Below, in pieces: positions 15,603 through 22,074 of a stretch of DNA of 30,239 bases. Location: assembly GCA_934183185.1 (NCBI GenBank), contig CAKPSO010000018.1:1-30239 (forward strand). Reading direction: 5' to 3'. Made by a program: the position numbers and the translations under genes. The DNA comes from an uncultured Bacilli bacterium. GTDB taxonomy: Bacteria > Bacillota_I > Bacilli_A > RF39 > UBA660. The notes below the pieces were generated by a model, which had not been told where the DNA came from, made no database searches, and worked only from the letters and a program-made list of their open reading frames with translations. The stretch's first letter is position 1. Each line of letters opens with the position of its first letter.

Positions 15603-16292
15603 GTGATTGGTTTATTATTATTAATTAGTGAATTAATTAGTAAAGTTAGTGTATTATTTTATGTAGGGGCTACTGATATATTACCGGAGCCTTTATCTAA
15701 ACAGGAAGAAGAGTTTTATCTACATTTAGCTAGTGATGGAGATTTGTATGCTAGAGATAAGTTAATTGAACATAATTTAAGATTAGTAGTATTTTTAGCT
15801 AAGAAGTATGAGAATACTAAAGTGGATTTGGAAGATTTAGTAAGTATAGGTACTATAGGACTTATTAAGGGTATTAAGACTTATCAGATGGATAAAAATA
15901 TTAAATTAGCTACTTATGCTTCTCGTTGTATAGATAATGAAATACTAATGTATTTGAGGAAGAATAAGAGAGTAAGGACAGAAGTTAGTTTTGATGAGTC
16001 ATTAAGTTTTGATGCTGATGGTAATGAATTACATTTAGAGGATATATTAGGAACTGATCCGGATATAGTTACTAGAAATTTAGAAAAAGAGACTGAAAGA
16101 AATTTAGTGATGGAAGAGATTAATAAGTTAAATGATAGGGATAGAGAAATTATTATATTAAGATATGGTTTACTGGGTAATAAGGAAATGACTCAGAAGG
16201 ATGTTGCGGATTTACTAGGTATTAGTCAGTCTTATATTTCTAGAATAGAAAAAAAGGTAATACGTAGATTAAAGAATTTAGTAGGATGTTGA
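15603..16292 (+). CDS. sigE: RNA polymerase sporulation sigma factor SigE (pro-sigma-E)
   Basis: Sigma-E directs early mother-cell transcription during sporulation. The 229-residue protein has sigma-70 region 2 (NLRLVVFLAKKYENTKVDLEDL, SIGTIGLIKG, ATYASRCIDNEILMYLRK) and region 4 (TQKDVADLLGISQSYISRIEK), with strong likeness to Bacillus SigE, including SFDESLSFDADGNEL. The hydrophobic N-terminus MIGLLLLISELISKVSVLFY precedes VGATDILPEPLSK, the counterpart of the Bacillus region just after the cleavage site, so the protein is made as a pro-form cleaved by SpoIIGA. The GTG start has GGAGGAG (15591-15597) upstream. The sigG gene that often follows sigE is absent here. Confidence 0.95.
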   Translation: MIGLLLLISELISKVSVLFYVGATDILPEPLSKQEEEFYLHLASDGDLYARDKLIEHNLRLVVFLAKKYENTKVDLEDLVSIGTIGLIKGIKTYQMDKNIKLATYASRCIDNEILMYLRKNKRVRTEVSFDESLSFDADGNELHLEDILGTDPDIVTRNLEKETERNLVMEEINKLNDRDREIIILRYGLLGNKEMTQKDVADLLGISQSYISRIEKKVIRRLKNLVGC

Positions 16293-16319
16293 AACTAGTA
16301 TCTGATTACTAGTTTTTCT
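16292..16319 (+). terminator. Rho-independent terminator of sigE
   Basis: Perfect 9-bp stem AAACTAGTA (16292-16300) / TACTAGTTT (16307-16315) with loop TCTGAT, followed by a short T-run. It starts directly at the sigE stop codon. Confidence 0.8.
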
Positions 16320-16370
16320 GTGTATGAGATTAGTTAATAATTTGCTTAAATAAATAGTATACTTTACATG

Positions 16371-16407
16371 AAAGGGTCTGGTTCTACTAGATTCTTTTAT
16401 TTTTTTC
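16371..16407 (+). terminator. Second hairpin with T-run upstream of rsmE
   Basis: AAAGGGTCT (16371-16379) pairs with AGATTCTTT (16389-16397), two G-T pairs, followed by a T-rich run to 16407. It may be a back-up terminator of sigE or an attenuator-like structure before rsmE, whose ATG is 28 bases further on. Confidence 0.5.
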
Positions 16408-16434
16408 TTGTATAATTGATTTGGATGTGATGAT

Positions 16435-17154
16435 ATGCAGAGGTATTTTTCTGATAAGAAAATTGATAATACTTTCTTACTTAGTAAAGAGGATAGTTAT
16501 CATATAAATAAAGTTATGCGAATGAAGACAAATGATCAAGTAGAAGTAGTATTTAATAAAGAGTGTTACTTGACTAAAATTATTGATATAAATTTAGACT
16601 CTACTTTAGTAGAAATAATTTCTAAGTTAGATGATAAACCAGAGATGAATATTTCTGTTACTTTGGTTCAATCACTAGTAAAGGAACAGAAAATGGATTT
16701 TATTATTCAGAAAGCTACTGAATTAGGGGTTTCTAGTATTATTCCACTTGCTACTACTAGAAGTGTAGTTAAAGAAAATGATAAAACAGATAAGAAAATA
16801 ATTAGATGGCAACGTATAGCTAAAGAGGCTAGTGAACAGTCTAAAAGAGTGGTAATACCCAATATAGAATCAGTAATCTCAGTTAAAGATTTATCACTAT
16901 TAGACAATTATGATGTAAAGATTTTGTGTACAGTTAGAGAAAATAGTAAAAATATAAAAAATATATTATCAAATATTAAAACTGGTGTTACAATGTTAAT
17001 TGTAGTAGGACCTGAGGGTGGATTTACAGAAAAAGAAGAGGAAGAAATGATTAAAAATGGATTCATTACTACATCATTAGGAGATACTGTTTTACGTACT
17101 GAAACAGTAGCTTTATTTTTGATGAGTGTAATTCATTATCATGATATGAGGTGA
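16435..17154 (+). CDS. rsmE: 16S rRNA (uracil(1498)-N(3))-methyltransferase RsmE
   Basis: RsmE methylates N3 of U1498 in 16S rRNA using S-adenosylmethionine. The 239-residue protein has a small N-terminal PUA-like domain (RYFSDKK, HINKVMRMKTNDQVEV) and a C-terminal SPOUT methyltransferase domain. Diagnostic motifs are KMDFIIQKATELGVSSIIP, WQRIAKEASEQSKR, the VVGPEGGFTEKEEEEM block and the final SLGDTVLRTETVALF, which form the trefoil-knot cofactor site. Length is normal for the family. A TATAAT at 16411 lies just upstream but lacks a good -35. The stop codon is 7 bases before the start of the following acidic protein gene, so they are co-transcribed. Confidence 0.95.
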   Translation: MQRYFSDKKIDNTFLLSKEDSYHINKVMRMKTNDQVEVVFNKECYLTKIIDINLDSTLVEIISKLDDKPEMNISVTLVQSLVKEQKMDFIIQKATELGVSSIIPLATTRSVVKENDKTDKKIIRWQRIAKEASEQSKRVVIPNIESVISVKDLSLLDNYDVKILCTVRENSKNIKNILSNIKTGVTMLIVVGPEGGFTEKEEEEMIKNGFITTSLGDTVLRTETVALFLMSVIHYHDMR

Positions 17155-17161
17155 AGTAATT

Positions 17162-18007
17162 ATGCCAATAATTGGAACAGATATAACGAGAGAATTAGTT
17201 TTAGTATATTCATTGATTGGGTTAGTGATTGCTTTAATTATTATCATTTTAATAGTGGATCGTTGTAACAGTAAAAAGAAAAAAGATTTGTTTTCTAATT
17301 CTAAATTAACTAAAAGTTTGAGGGACTTAGAATCAATATCTAAAGAAGTTAAAGAAACTGATAAAGAAGATACATCTATTTTAGAAACTAAGAGTGAACC
17401 TATAGAGGTTTCTTCCGTACCAGTAGTTTCTACTAATGAAATATATACTGATGAACTATTGGAATCAGATGAAGAAGAATATGAGCCAGAACCAGAGCTT
17501 GAAAAAACACAAGCCCAGATAGATGTTGAAGAAATCAAAAAAGCTTTAGAAAAAGCCCAGGCTGAGGAGGAAAGAGTAGACCCTTATCAAAAGTTTGAAG
17601 AAGAGCAGGAACAAAATGCTATTATCAGTTATGATGAATTAGCTAAGAATTTTGATCGTTTGTATGATGAAAGTGAAAAAATTCAATATATTGAAGATGA
17701 TAATCTACCTATAAATATAGAAGAATTGTATCAAAGAAATGAAGAAATACTAAATCCTAAAAAAGTAAAATTAGAAGATTTAAATACAGTACAAGTGAAA
17801 GTGGAAAAGGAATTAAGAAAAGAACCAGCTAATAATGGATTTAAGAGTAGTCCTCTTATTTCACCAGTTTATGGTATTCAGAATAAACCTAGTACTAATA
17901 ATGCTAGAAGTAATGTTAGTTCAAGTAATTATGAAGTAGATGAAGAAATGCGTAAGACTAATGAATTTTTAAAAACTCTAAAAGAACTACAGAAAAATTT
18001 GGATTGA
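17162..18007 (+). CDS. Acidic single-pass membrane protein of unknown function
   Basis: A 281-residue protein with one N-terminal membrane segment (residues ~12-33), followed at once by KKKKD, which favours a cytoplasmic body. The rest is highly acidic and looks disordered with coiled-coil stretches: a Glu/Pro-rich linker around DEEEYEPEPELEK, a helical KKALEKAQAEEERV region, and YDELAKNFDRLYDESEK. Near the C-terminus lies FKSSPLISPVYGI (residues 227-239), a compact hydrophobic motif in polar surroundings that looks like a docking peptide, then a final helix DEEMRKTNEFLKTLKELQ. I know no firm family. The layout (N-terminal anchor, acidic linker, short motif) recalls scaffold proteins of the division or septation machinery, but that is only an analogy. 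It starts 7 bases after rsmE. Confidence 0.75.
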   Translation: MPIIGTDITRELVLVYSLIGLVIALIIIILIVDRCNSKKKKDLFSNSKLTKSLRDLESISKEVKETDKEDTSILETKSEPIEVSSVPVVSTNEIYTDELLESDEEEYEPEPELEKTQAQIDVEEIKKALEKAQAEEERVDPYQKFEEEQEQNAIISYDELAKNFDRLYDESEKIQYIEDDNLPINIEELYQRNEEILNPKKVKLEDLNTVQVKVEKELRKEPANNGFKSSPLISPVYGIQNKPSTNNARSNVSSSNYEVDEEMRKTNEFLKTLKELQKNLD

Positions 18008-18032
18008 TTTATTACTTAAAATAAAATATAAT
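18004..18032 (+). promoter_or_regulatory. SigA-type promoter of the T-box/glyS operon
   Basis: TTGATT (18004-18009), a 17-base spacer and a perfect TATAAT (18027-18032). The -35 overlaps the stop codon of the upstream gene. Transcription would start near 18039. Confidence 0.75.
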
Positions 18033-18038
18033 ATATTT

Positions 18039-18165
18039 ACGTGATGCGATGATGGCTAGGGAAAAGCTTGAGCAATACATTAAAAGAGATTCTTCTAGAA
18101 TAAGTAGGGTGGAACCGCGGATAATATTTTCGTCCCTATATTTTAGGGGAATCTTTATTAGGGGG
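18039..18165 (+). ncRNA. T-box leader upstream of the glyS operon
   Basis: T-box leaders sense uncharged tRNA and switch on aminoacyl-tRNA synthetase genes. The T-box core AGGGTGGAACCGCGG is at 18106-18120, and its partner CGTCCCT at 18131-18137 completes the antiterminator. The competing fold is CCCTA (18134-18138) with TAGGG (18144-18148). Upstream there is a 5-bp hairpin ATTCT/AGAAT (18089-18101) in the stem III position and a short region (18042-18082) that must serve as stem I; a GGC glycine triplet at 18054-18056 is a possible specifier but I cannot place it in a canonical loop. Only about 67 bases precede the core, unusually few. glyS as third gene supports glycine sensing. Confidence 0.88.
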
Positions 18166-18170
18166 AAAAC

Positions 18171-18986
18171 ATGATGAATAGTACTTTAGAAGAAATGACT
18201 ATTAATAAACAGAATCAACTAATTATTAATAGTAAAATAATTATAGATGATTGGAGACCTTTTAGACCTTATACTGTAAAAACTAAGTTAAATGCTGAAA
18301 TAGCTACTAATAGTAGAAAAATTACTAAAAATAATAATTTAGAAATTGAAGAGTTAATGAAATTGGCTGAAATTGATAGTAAGGAATATATTTCTAAGTT
18401 GATTGATTTAAACTTTATGAATGATACAATTAATAAAGAATCTTTTCATATTAATTATTCTATAACTAAAAGTAAGGATGAATGTTGGGATAGAACTATT
18501 TGCTTTGAAGGGAGTAATTATAAAGTTTATTTTGTTGATGATGCTGTTGAGTATTATGCTAATAAAATAAATGAATTAAAGACACGTAGAATTAAAGATA
18601 GTTATAATTATAGTACTAATCTAATAGATAGTATGAAAGTTAAAAATCTGGTATTAGAGGTCTCTGATGGTTTTGATTTTATGATGAAGAACTATTGCTT
18701 GTATAGTGGAAAAGAAAATAGCTCTGGTATTGTAACTTTACCACGTACTTTATGCTATCATACTGATTTAGATCGAAATTGTATGGTAAATGATGCTGAT
18801 ATAGAAAATATGCTTAGTATTATTGATACTTATACTTTGATTTATGGACCTATAAGATATTTTACTTATACTAGTGATGAATTACTTGCTAGTAGTTCTA
18901 ATAGAAATGGTGATATTAAAATAAAGGGAATTAATAAGGCTCCAGAATTAGTTAAAAAAATATCATCATTACAGGAAAGGAATTGA
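18171..18986 (+). CDS. Hypothetical protein in the T-box/glyS operon, 271 residues
   Basis: Not recognised. A soluble protein without signal peptide or membrane segment. Distinct stretches are IIIDDWRPFRPYTVKTKLNA near the N-terminus, YSITKSKDECWDRTICFEG and NYKVYFVDDAVEYYANKIN in the middle, and the C-terminal GNGDIKIKG-like segment NRNGDIKIKGINKAPELVKK. It is the first gene after the T-box leader and is followed after 4 bases by the LOG-family gene and then glyS, so its expression should rise with glycyl-tRNA shortage. The ribosome binding site AGGGGG (18160-18165) lies in the region that can pair with the leader. A second ATG at 18174 is an equally possible start. Function unknown. Confidence 0.75.
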   Translation: MMNSTLEEMTINKQNQLIINSKIIIDDWRPFRPYTVKTKLNAEIATNSRKITKNNNLEIEELMKLAEIDSKEYISKLIDLNFMNDTINKESFHINYSITKSKDECWDRTICFEGSNYKVYFVDDAVEYYANKINELKTRRIKDSYNYSTNLIDSMKVKNLVLEVSDGFDFMMKNYCLYSGKENSSGIVTLPRTLCYHTDLDRNCMVNDADIENMLSIIDTYTLIYGPIRYFTYTSDELLASSSNRNGDIKIKGINKAPELVKKISSLQERN

Positions 18987-18990
18987 TTAT

Positions 18991-19548
18991 ATGAATGTGG
19001 CTATATTATCATCTAGCTGTGAAAATATTGATGATTATTATATTAATCTAGCTAAAACTGTCTCTAGTGATTTAGCTAGTAGAAATTTTGATTTAGTATT
19101 TGGGGGATGCTCTACTTCTATGATGGGAGAATGTTATAAAGAGTTTATTAATCAGGGTAGAAGTGTTTATTCTTTTACTACAGTTAAATATACTGGTGAT
19201 ATGGCTAATCTTCCTCAGGCTAAACACTGTATTAGAGAGACAACTTTTGACTTAAAAAAGTCATTGTTTGAGAAATCTGACTTGATTTTAGCTTTGGCAG
19301 GTGGCTTTGGTACTTTATCGGAAATACTATCTTTTATTGAAGAAAATAGAAGTAATGATAAAGAAGTACCTATCGTTATATATGATACTAATCATTATTA
19401 TTACTATTTATTAGAACAGTTAAAGGTAATGAATGATAATAAGTTCTTAAATGCAGATATTACTAAATGGGTAACTATTATAAATAGTCATGAGGAATGG
19501 CTAGATTATATAGATAAATTTAATGATAAGAAGGGAATGAGTAGATGA
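18991..19548 (+). CDS. LOG-family (lysine decarboxylase-like) protein with altered motif
   Basis: A 185-residue Rossmann-fold protein of the LOG/TIGR00725-TIGR00730 type. Members known as LOG release cytokinin-type bases from nucleotide monophosphates; many bacterial ones act on other nucleotides. Visible features are the N-terminal MNVAILSSSCENIDDYY, the FGGCSTSMMGE phosphate region, and AGGFGTLSEILSFIEENR (residues 103-120), which corresponds to the family motif PGGxGTxxE but with Ala in place of the first Pro. The catalytic Glu of that motif is kept. The upstream RETTFDLKK takes the place of the usual Met-x-x-Arg-Lys. It overlaps glyS by 4 bases (ATGA), so it is translationally coupled to the synthetase. 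Confidence 0.8.
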   Translation: MNVAILSSSCENIDDYYINLAKTVSSDLASRNFDLVFGGCSTSMMGECYKEFINQGRSVYSFTTVKYTGDMANLPQAKHCIRETTFDLKKSLFEKSDLILALAGGFGTLSEILSFIEENRSNDKEVPIVIYDTNHYYYYLLEQLKVMNDNKFLNADITKWVTIINSHEEWLDYIDKFNDKKGMSR

Positions 19549-20921
19549 AAACAGAATTAACTATGGATAAATTAGTAAATATATGTAAGCAGTATGGTTT
19601 TATATTTCAGGGAAGTGAAATATATGGTGGGCTTGCTAATACTTGGGATTTTGGACCACTTGGTACTGAATTAAAGAAAAATATTAAGAATGCTTGGCAA
19701 AAGAAGTTTATACAAGAAGATCCTAATAATGTAGGACTTGATAGTGCTATTTTGATGAATCCTAAGACATGGGAAGCTAGTGGACATATTAAGACTTTCT
19801 CTGATCCATTAATTGATTGTAGGCACTGTAAGACACGTCATAGAGCTGATAAATTAGTTGAAGATAATGGAGTAGCGGATGCAGCAGGTATGAGCCATGA
19901 GGAGTTAATTAACTATATTAAAGAACATAATATAGTTTGCCCTAATTGTGGCAAGTTAGATTATACTGATATTCGTGAATTTAACTTAATGTTTAAGACA
20001 TTCCAAGGAGTTACTGAGGATTCTAAGAACACTATTTATTTAAGACCTGAGACTGCTCAAGGAATATTTGTTGACTTTTTAAATATTCAAAGAAGTATGC
20101 GTTTAAAGGTACCATTTGGTGTAGGACAGGTAGGAAAGAGTTTCCGTAATGAAATAACTCCAGGTAACTTTATTTTTAGAGTTAGAGAGTTTGAACAGAT
20201 GGAGCTTGAATTTTTCTGTAAACCTGGTACTGAATTAGAGTGGCATAAATATTATAAAGATGCCTGCAAGAACTTCTTACTTTCACTTGGTATTAAAGAA
20301 GAAAATTTAAGACTTAGAGATCATTCACCTGAAGAATTATCTTTCTATAGTAATGCAACTACTGATATTGAATATAAGTTCCCATTTGGATGGGGAGAGT
20401 TATGGGGAATAGCTTCTCGTACAGATTATGACTTAACTCAACACCAAAAAGTATCAGGAGTATCAATGAGTTATTTAGATCCTGAAACTAATGAAAAATA
20501 TATTCCATACGTTATTGAACCAAGTCTTGGAGTTGAAAGATTATTCTTAACAGTATTATGTAATAGCTATGAAGAAGAAGAACTTGAAAATGGAGAAACA
20601 CGTGAAGTTATGCATTTTCATCCATACTTAGCTCCATACAAAGTAGCAGTATTACCATTAATTAAGAAATATCATAGTGAAAAAGCTACTGAAATTTATA
20701 AAATGCTTAGTAAGTATTTTCCTACTGTGTATGATGAAGCTGGTAATATTGGTAAACGTTATAGAAGAGAAGATATTATGGGTACACCATTTAGTATTAC
20801 AGTAGATGATAATACTTTAAATAATAATACAGTAACTATTCGTGATCGTGATACTATGGAACAGATTACATTACCTATAGATGAAGTAGTTAATTATATT
20901 CAAAACAAAATATACTTTTAA
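19545..20921 (+). CDS. glyS: Glycine--tRNA ligase, alpha2 (dimeric) type
   Basis: A class II synthetase that charges tRNA-Gly with glycine. The 458-residue, single-chain form is the archaeal/eukaryotic-like homodimeric type rather than the alpha/beta GlyQS. Evidence: EIYGGLANTWDFGPLG near the N-terminus, a four-cysteine module (C92, C95, C132, C135: CRHC and CPNC), motif 2 around GKSFRNEITPGNFIFRVREFEQME, WGIASRTDYDL, motif 3 IEPSLGVERLFL and a C-terminal anticodon-binding domain (PYKVAVLPLIKKYHSEKA to the end). It is the third gene of the T-box operon and starts by ATGA overlap with the LOG gene. A long hairpin follows its stop. Confidence 0.97.
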   Translation: MKTELTMDKLVNICKQYGFIFQGSEIYGGLANTWDFGPLGTELKKNIKNAWQKKFIQEDPNNVGLDSAILMNPKTWEASGHIKTFSDPLIDCRHCKTRHRADKLVEDNGVADAAGMSHEELINYIKEHNIVCPNCGKLDYTDIREFNLMFKTFQGVTEDSKNTIYLRPETAQGIFVDFLNIQRSMRLKVPFGVGQVGKSFRNEITPGNFIFRVREFEQMELEFFCKPGTELEWHKYYKDACKNFLLSLGIKEENLRLRDHSPEELSFYSNATTDIEYKFPFGWGELWGIASRTDYDLTQHQKVSGVSMSYLDPETNEKYIPYVIEPSLGVERLFLTVLCNSYEEEELENGETREVMHFHPYLAPYKVAVLPLIKKYHSEKATEIYKMLSKYFPTVYDEAGNIGKRYRREDIMGTPFSITVDDNTLNNNTVTIRDRDTMEQITLPIDEVVNYIQNKIYF

Positions 20922-20927
20922 AATATA

Positions 20928-20961
20928 AAGAGGTTATAGTGAAATATCATTATAACCTCTT
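20928..20961. terminator. Long hairpin between glyS and the convergent hydrolase gene
   Basis: AAGAGGTTATA (20928-20938) pairs perfectly with TATAACCTCTT (20951-20961), and four more pairs (20939-20942 with 20947-20950) close onto the loop AATA, 15 pairs in all. A/T-rich flanks on both sides make it a likely bidirectional terminator. It includes the last codons of the minus-strand hydrolase. Confidence 0.75.
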
Positions 20962-21725
20962 ATTAAATCTTTTAATTGTTCAAATAATATAGCTTTAATT
21001 AGTTCAGGCCTTTCTAAATAGGGAAAGTGACCAACTTTGTCAATAATAATTAGTTCTGAATTCTTAATCATATTATTCATAATCTTAGCATCACTAATAG
21101 GAGTATCCATATCACTATTTCCCCATATTAATAATACATTACTATCTATATATTTTAAATAATTCTTTAAATCAGTATTTACTACATTTTGGAAAGTTTT
21201 TCTCATATTAGAAGATAATTCCTGGTAATCACGTGATGCATATCTTTTAAATAAATTATTATAATACTTGGTTTGGTATTTTTTAGGTATAATTCTACCT
21301 AACTTTTTTAATAACTTGTATGATAACCTTTTAAATAACTTCTTAATAGTTACTTTAGGCTTAATACCAGCACTATCCATCAATATTATATTAGAAAACT
21401 TATAATGATAATATCCAGTTAATATACTAATAATTCTACCACCAAAAGAATGACCTATAAGTATAGGGTCTTGCAACTTATTTTCTTTTATAAACTCATA
21501 TATTAAATTACTGTAATCAAAGATAGTTAAATCATGATTAGGAAAACCACTATTACCAAAGCCAGGATAATCAATACTGTATACTGTGAAATAATTACTT
21601 AGATAATCTATTAGATAATTAAAACTTTTTCTAGTATCTCCCCATCCTGGTAATAGTAATAGCTTTTTTTTACCGTTTCCCTGTATTTCATAATACATAG
21701 AAATATCTTTATATTTAAAATACAT
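20934..21725 (-). CDS. Alpha/beta-fold hydrolase
   Basis: A 263-residue serine hydrolase of the alpha/beta fold. The oxyanion region is LLLPGWGDTRKSF, the nucleophile elbow is GHSFGG (Ser93), the acid is in WGNSDMDTP (Asp205 most likely) and the histidine is in KVGHFPYLERP (His233), so the triad is complete. Between them lies a basic, helical cap (KKLFKRLSYKLLKKLGRIIPKK). Substrate unknown; such enzymes cover esterases, lipases and C-C hydrolases. It has no signal peptide. ATG 21725 is favoured over the in-frame GTG 21734 because AGGTGAT then serves as ribosome binding site. It lies alone on the minus strand between glyS and yqfC, an isolated gene. Confidence 0.88.
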   Translation of the reverse strand: MYFKYKDISMYYEIQGNGKKKLLLLPGWGDTRKSFNYLIDYLSNYFTVYSIDYPGFGNSGFPNHDLTIFDYSNLIYEFIKENKLQDPILIGHSFGGRIISILTGYYHYKFSNIILMDSAGIKPKVTIKKLFKRLSYKLLKKLGRIIPKKYQTKYYNNLFKRYASRDYQELSSNMRKTFQNVVNTDLKNYLKYIDSNVLLIWGNSDMDTPISDAKIMNNMIKNSELIIIDKVGHFPYLERPELIKAILFEQLKDLIRGYNDISL

Positions 21726-21836
21726 GATTATCACCTAGTGTAATTTATGTAAAGATATGAAAATAGTTACTGTGATAAATTTATTAGAAAGACTAATAAT
21801 TGAATATTTTTTTCATATCATTTATTAGGTGGTTCT

Positions 21837-22070
21837 ATGTCTTATTTAAGAGATTATATAGTAGATAAAACTTTTCGCTTTACTTATACAGAAAATAAAT
21901 TAAATATAATTAACTATATAGAGATTAATTATATGGAAGATAGTAAAATATCACTATTATATAGTCAGGGTATTTTTGTGGTTAAGGGAGAAAATTTACG
22001 TATACAGAAATTATTAGATAATGAAATATTAGTAGTTGGTAAGATAGAAAATATTGAGTTTAAGGACTGA
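21837..22070 (+). CDS. yqfC: Sporulation protein YqfC (YabP/YqfC family)
   Basis: A 77-residue protein of the YabP/YqfC family. The family layout is visible: a short N-terminal helix (LRDYIVDK), then FRFTYTENKLNIINYIEINY, a strand-rich centre with KISLLYSQGIFVVKGENLRI, and the closing NEILVVGKIENIEF. YqfC is made under sigma-E in the mother cell of Bacillus, and its role is poorly defined. Here it directly precedes yqfD, as in Bacillus. AGGTGG lies before the ATG. The upstream gap (21735-21836) holds no convincing SigA promoter, consistent with control by another sigma factor; a sigma-E site could not be assigned with confidence. Confidence 0.88.
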   Translation: MSYLRDYIVDKTFRFTYTENKLNIINYIEINYMEDSKISLLYSQGIFVVKGENLRIQKLLDNEILVVGKIENIEFKD

Positions 22071-22074
22071 TATT

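Noticed and set aside
17113..17538. Minus-strand open frame of 141 codons
   Set aside because: It is Ser-rich because it is antisense to the Glu/Lys-rich acidic protein; no ribosome binding site or family support.
21796..21821. Sigma-E-type promoter for yqfC (ATAATT, then CATATCAT)
   Set aside because: Expected from the biology of yqfC, but both elements match poorly and the 12-base spacing is short; in DNA this AT-rich such matches occur by chance.
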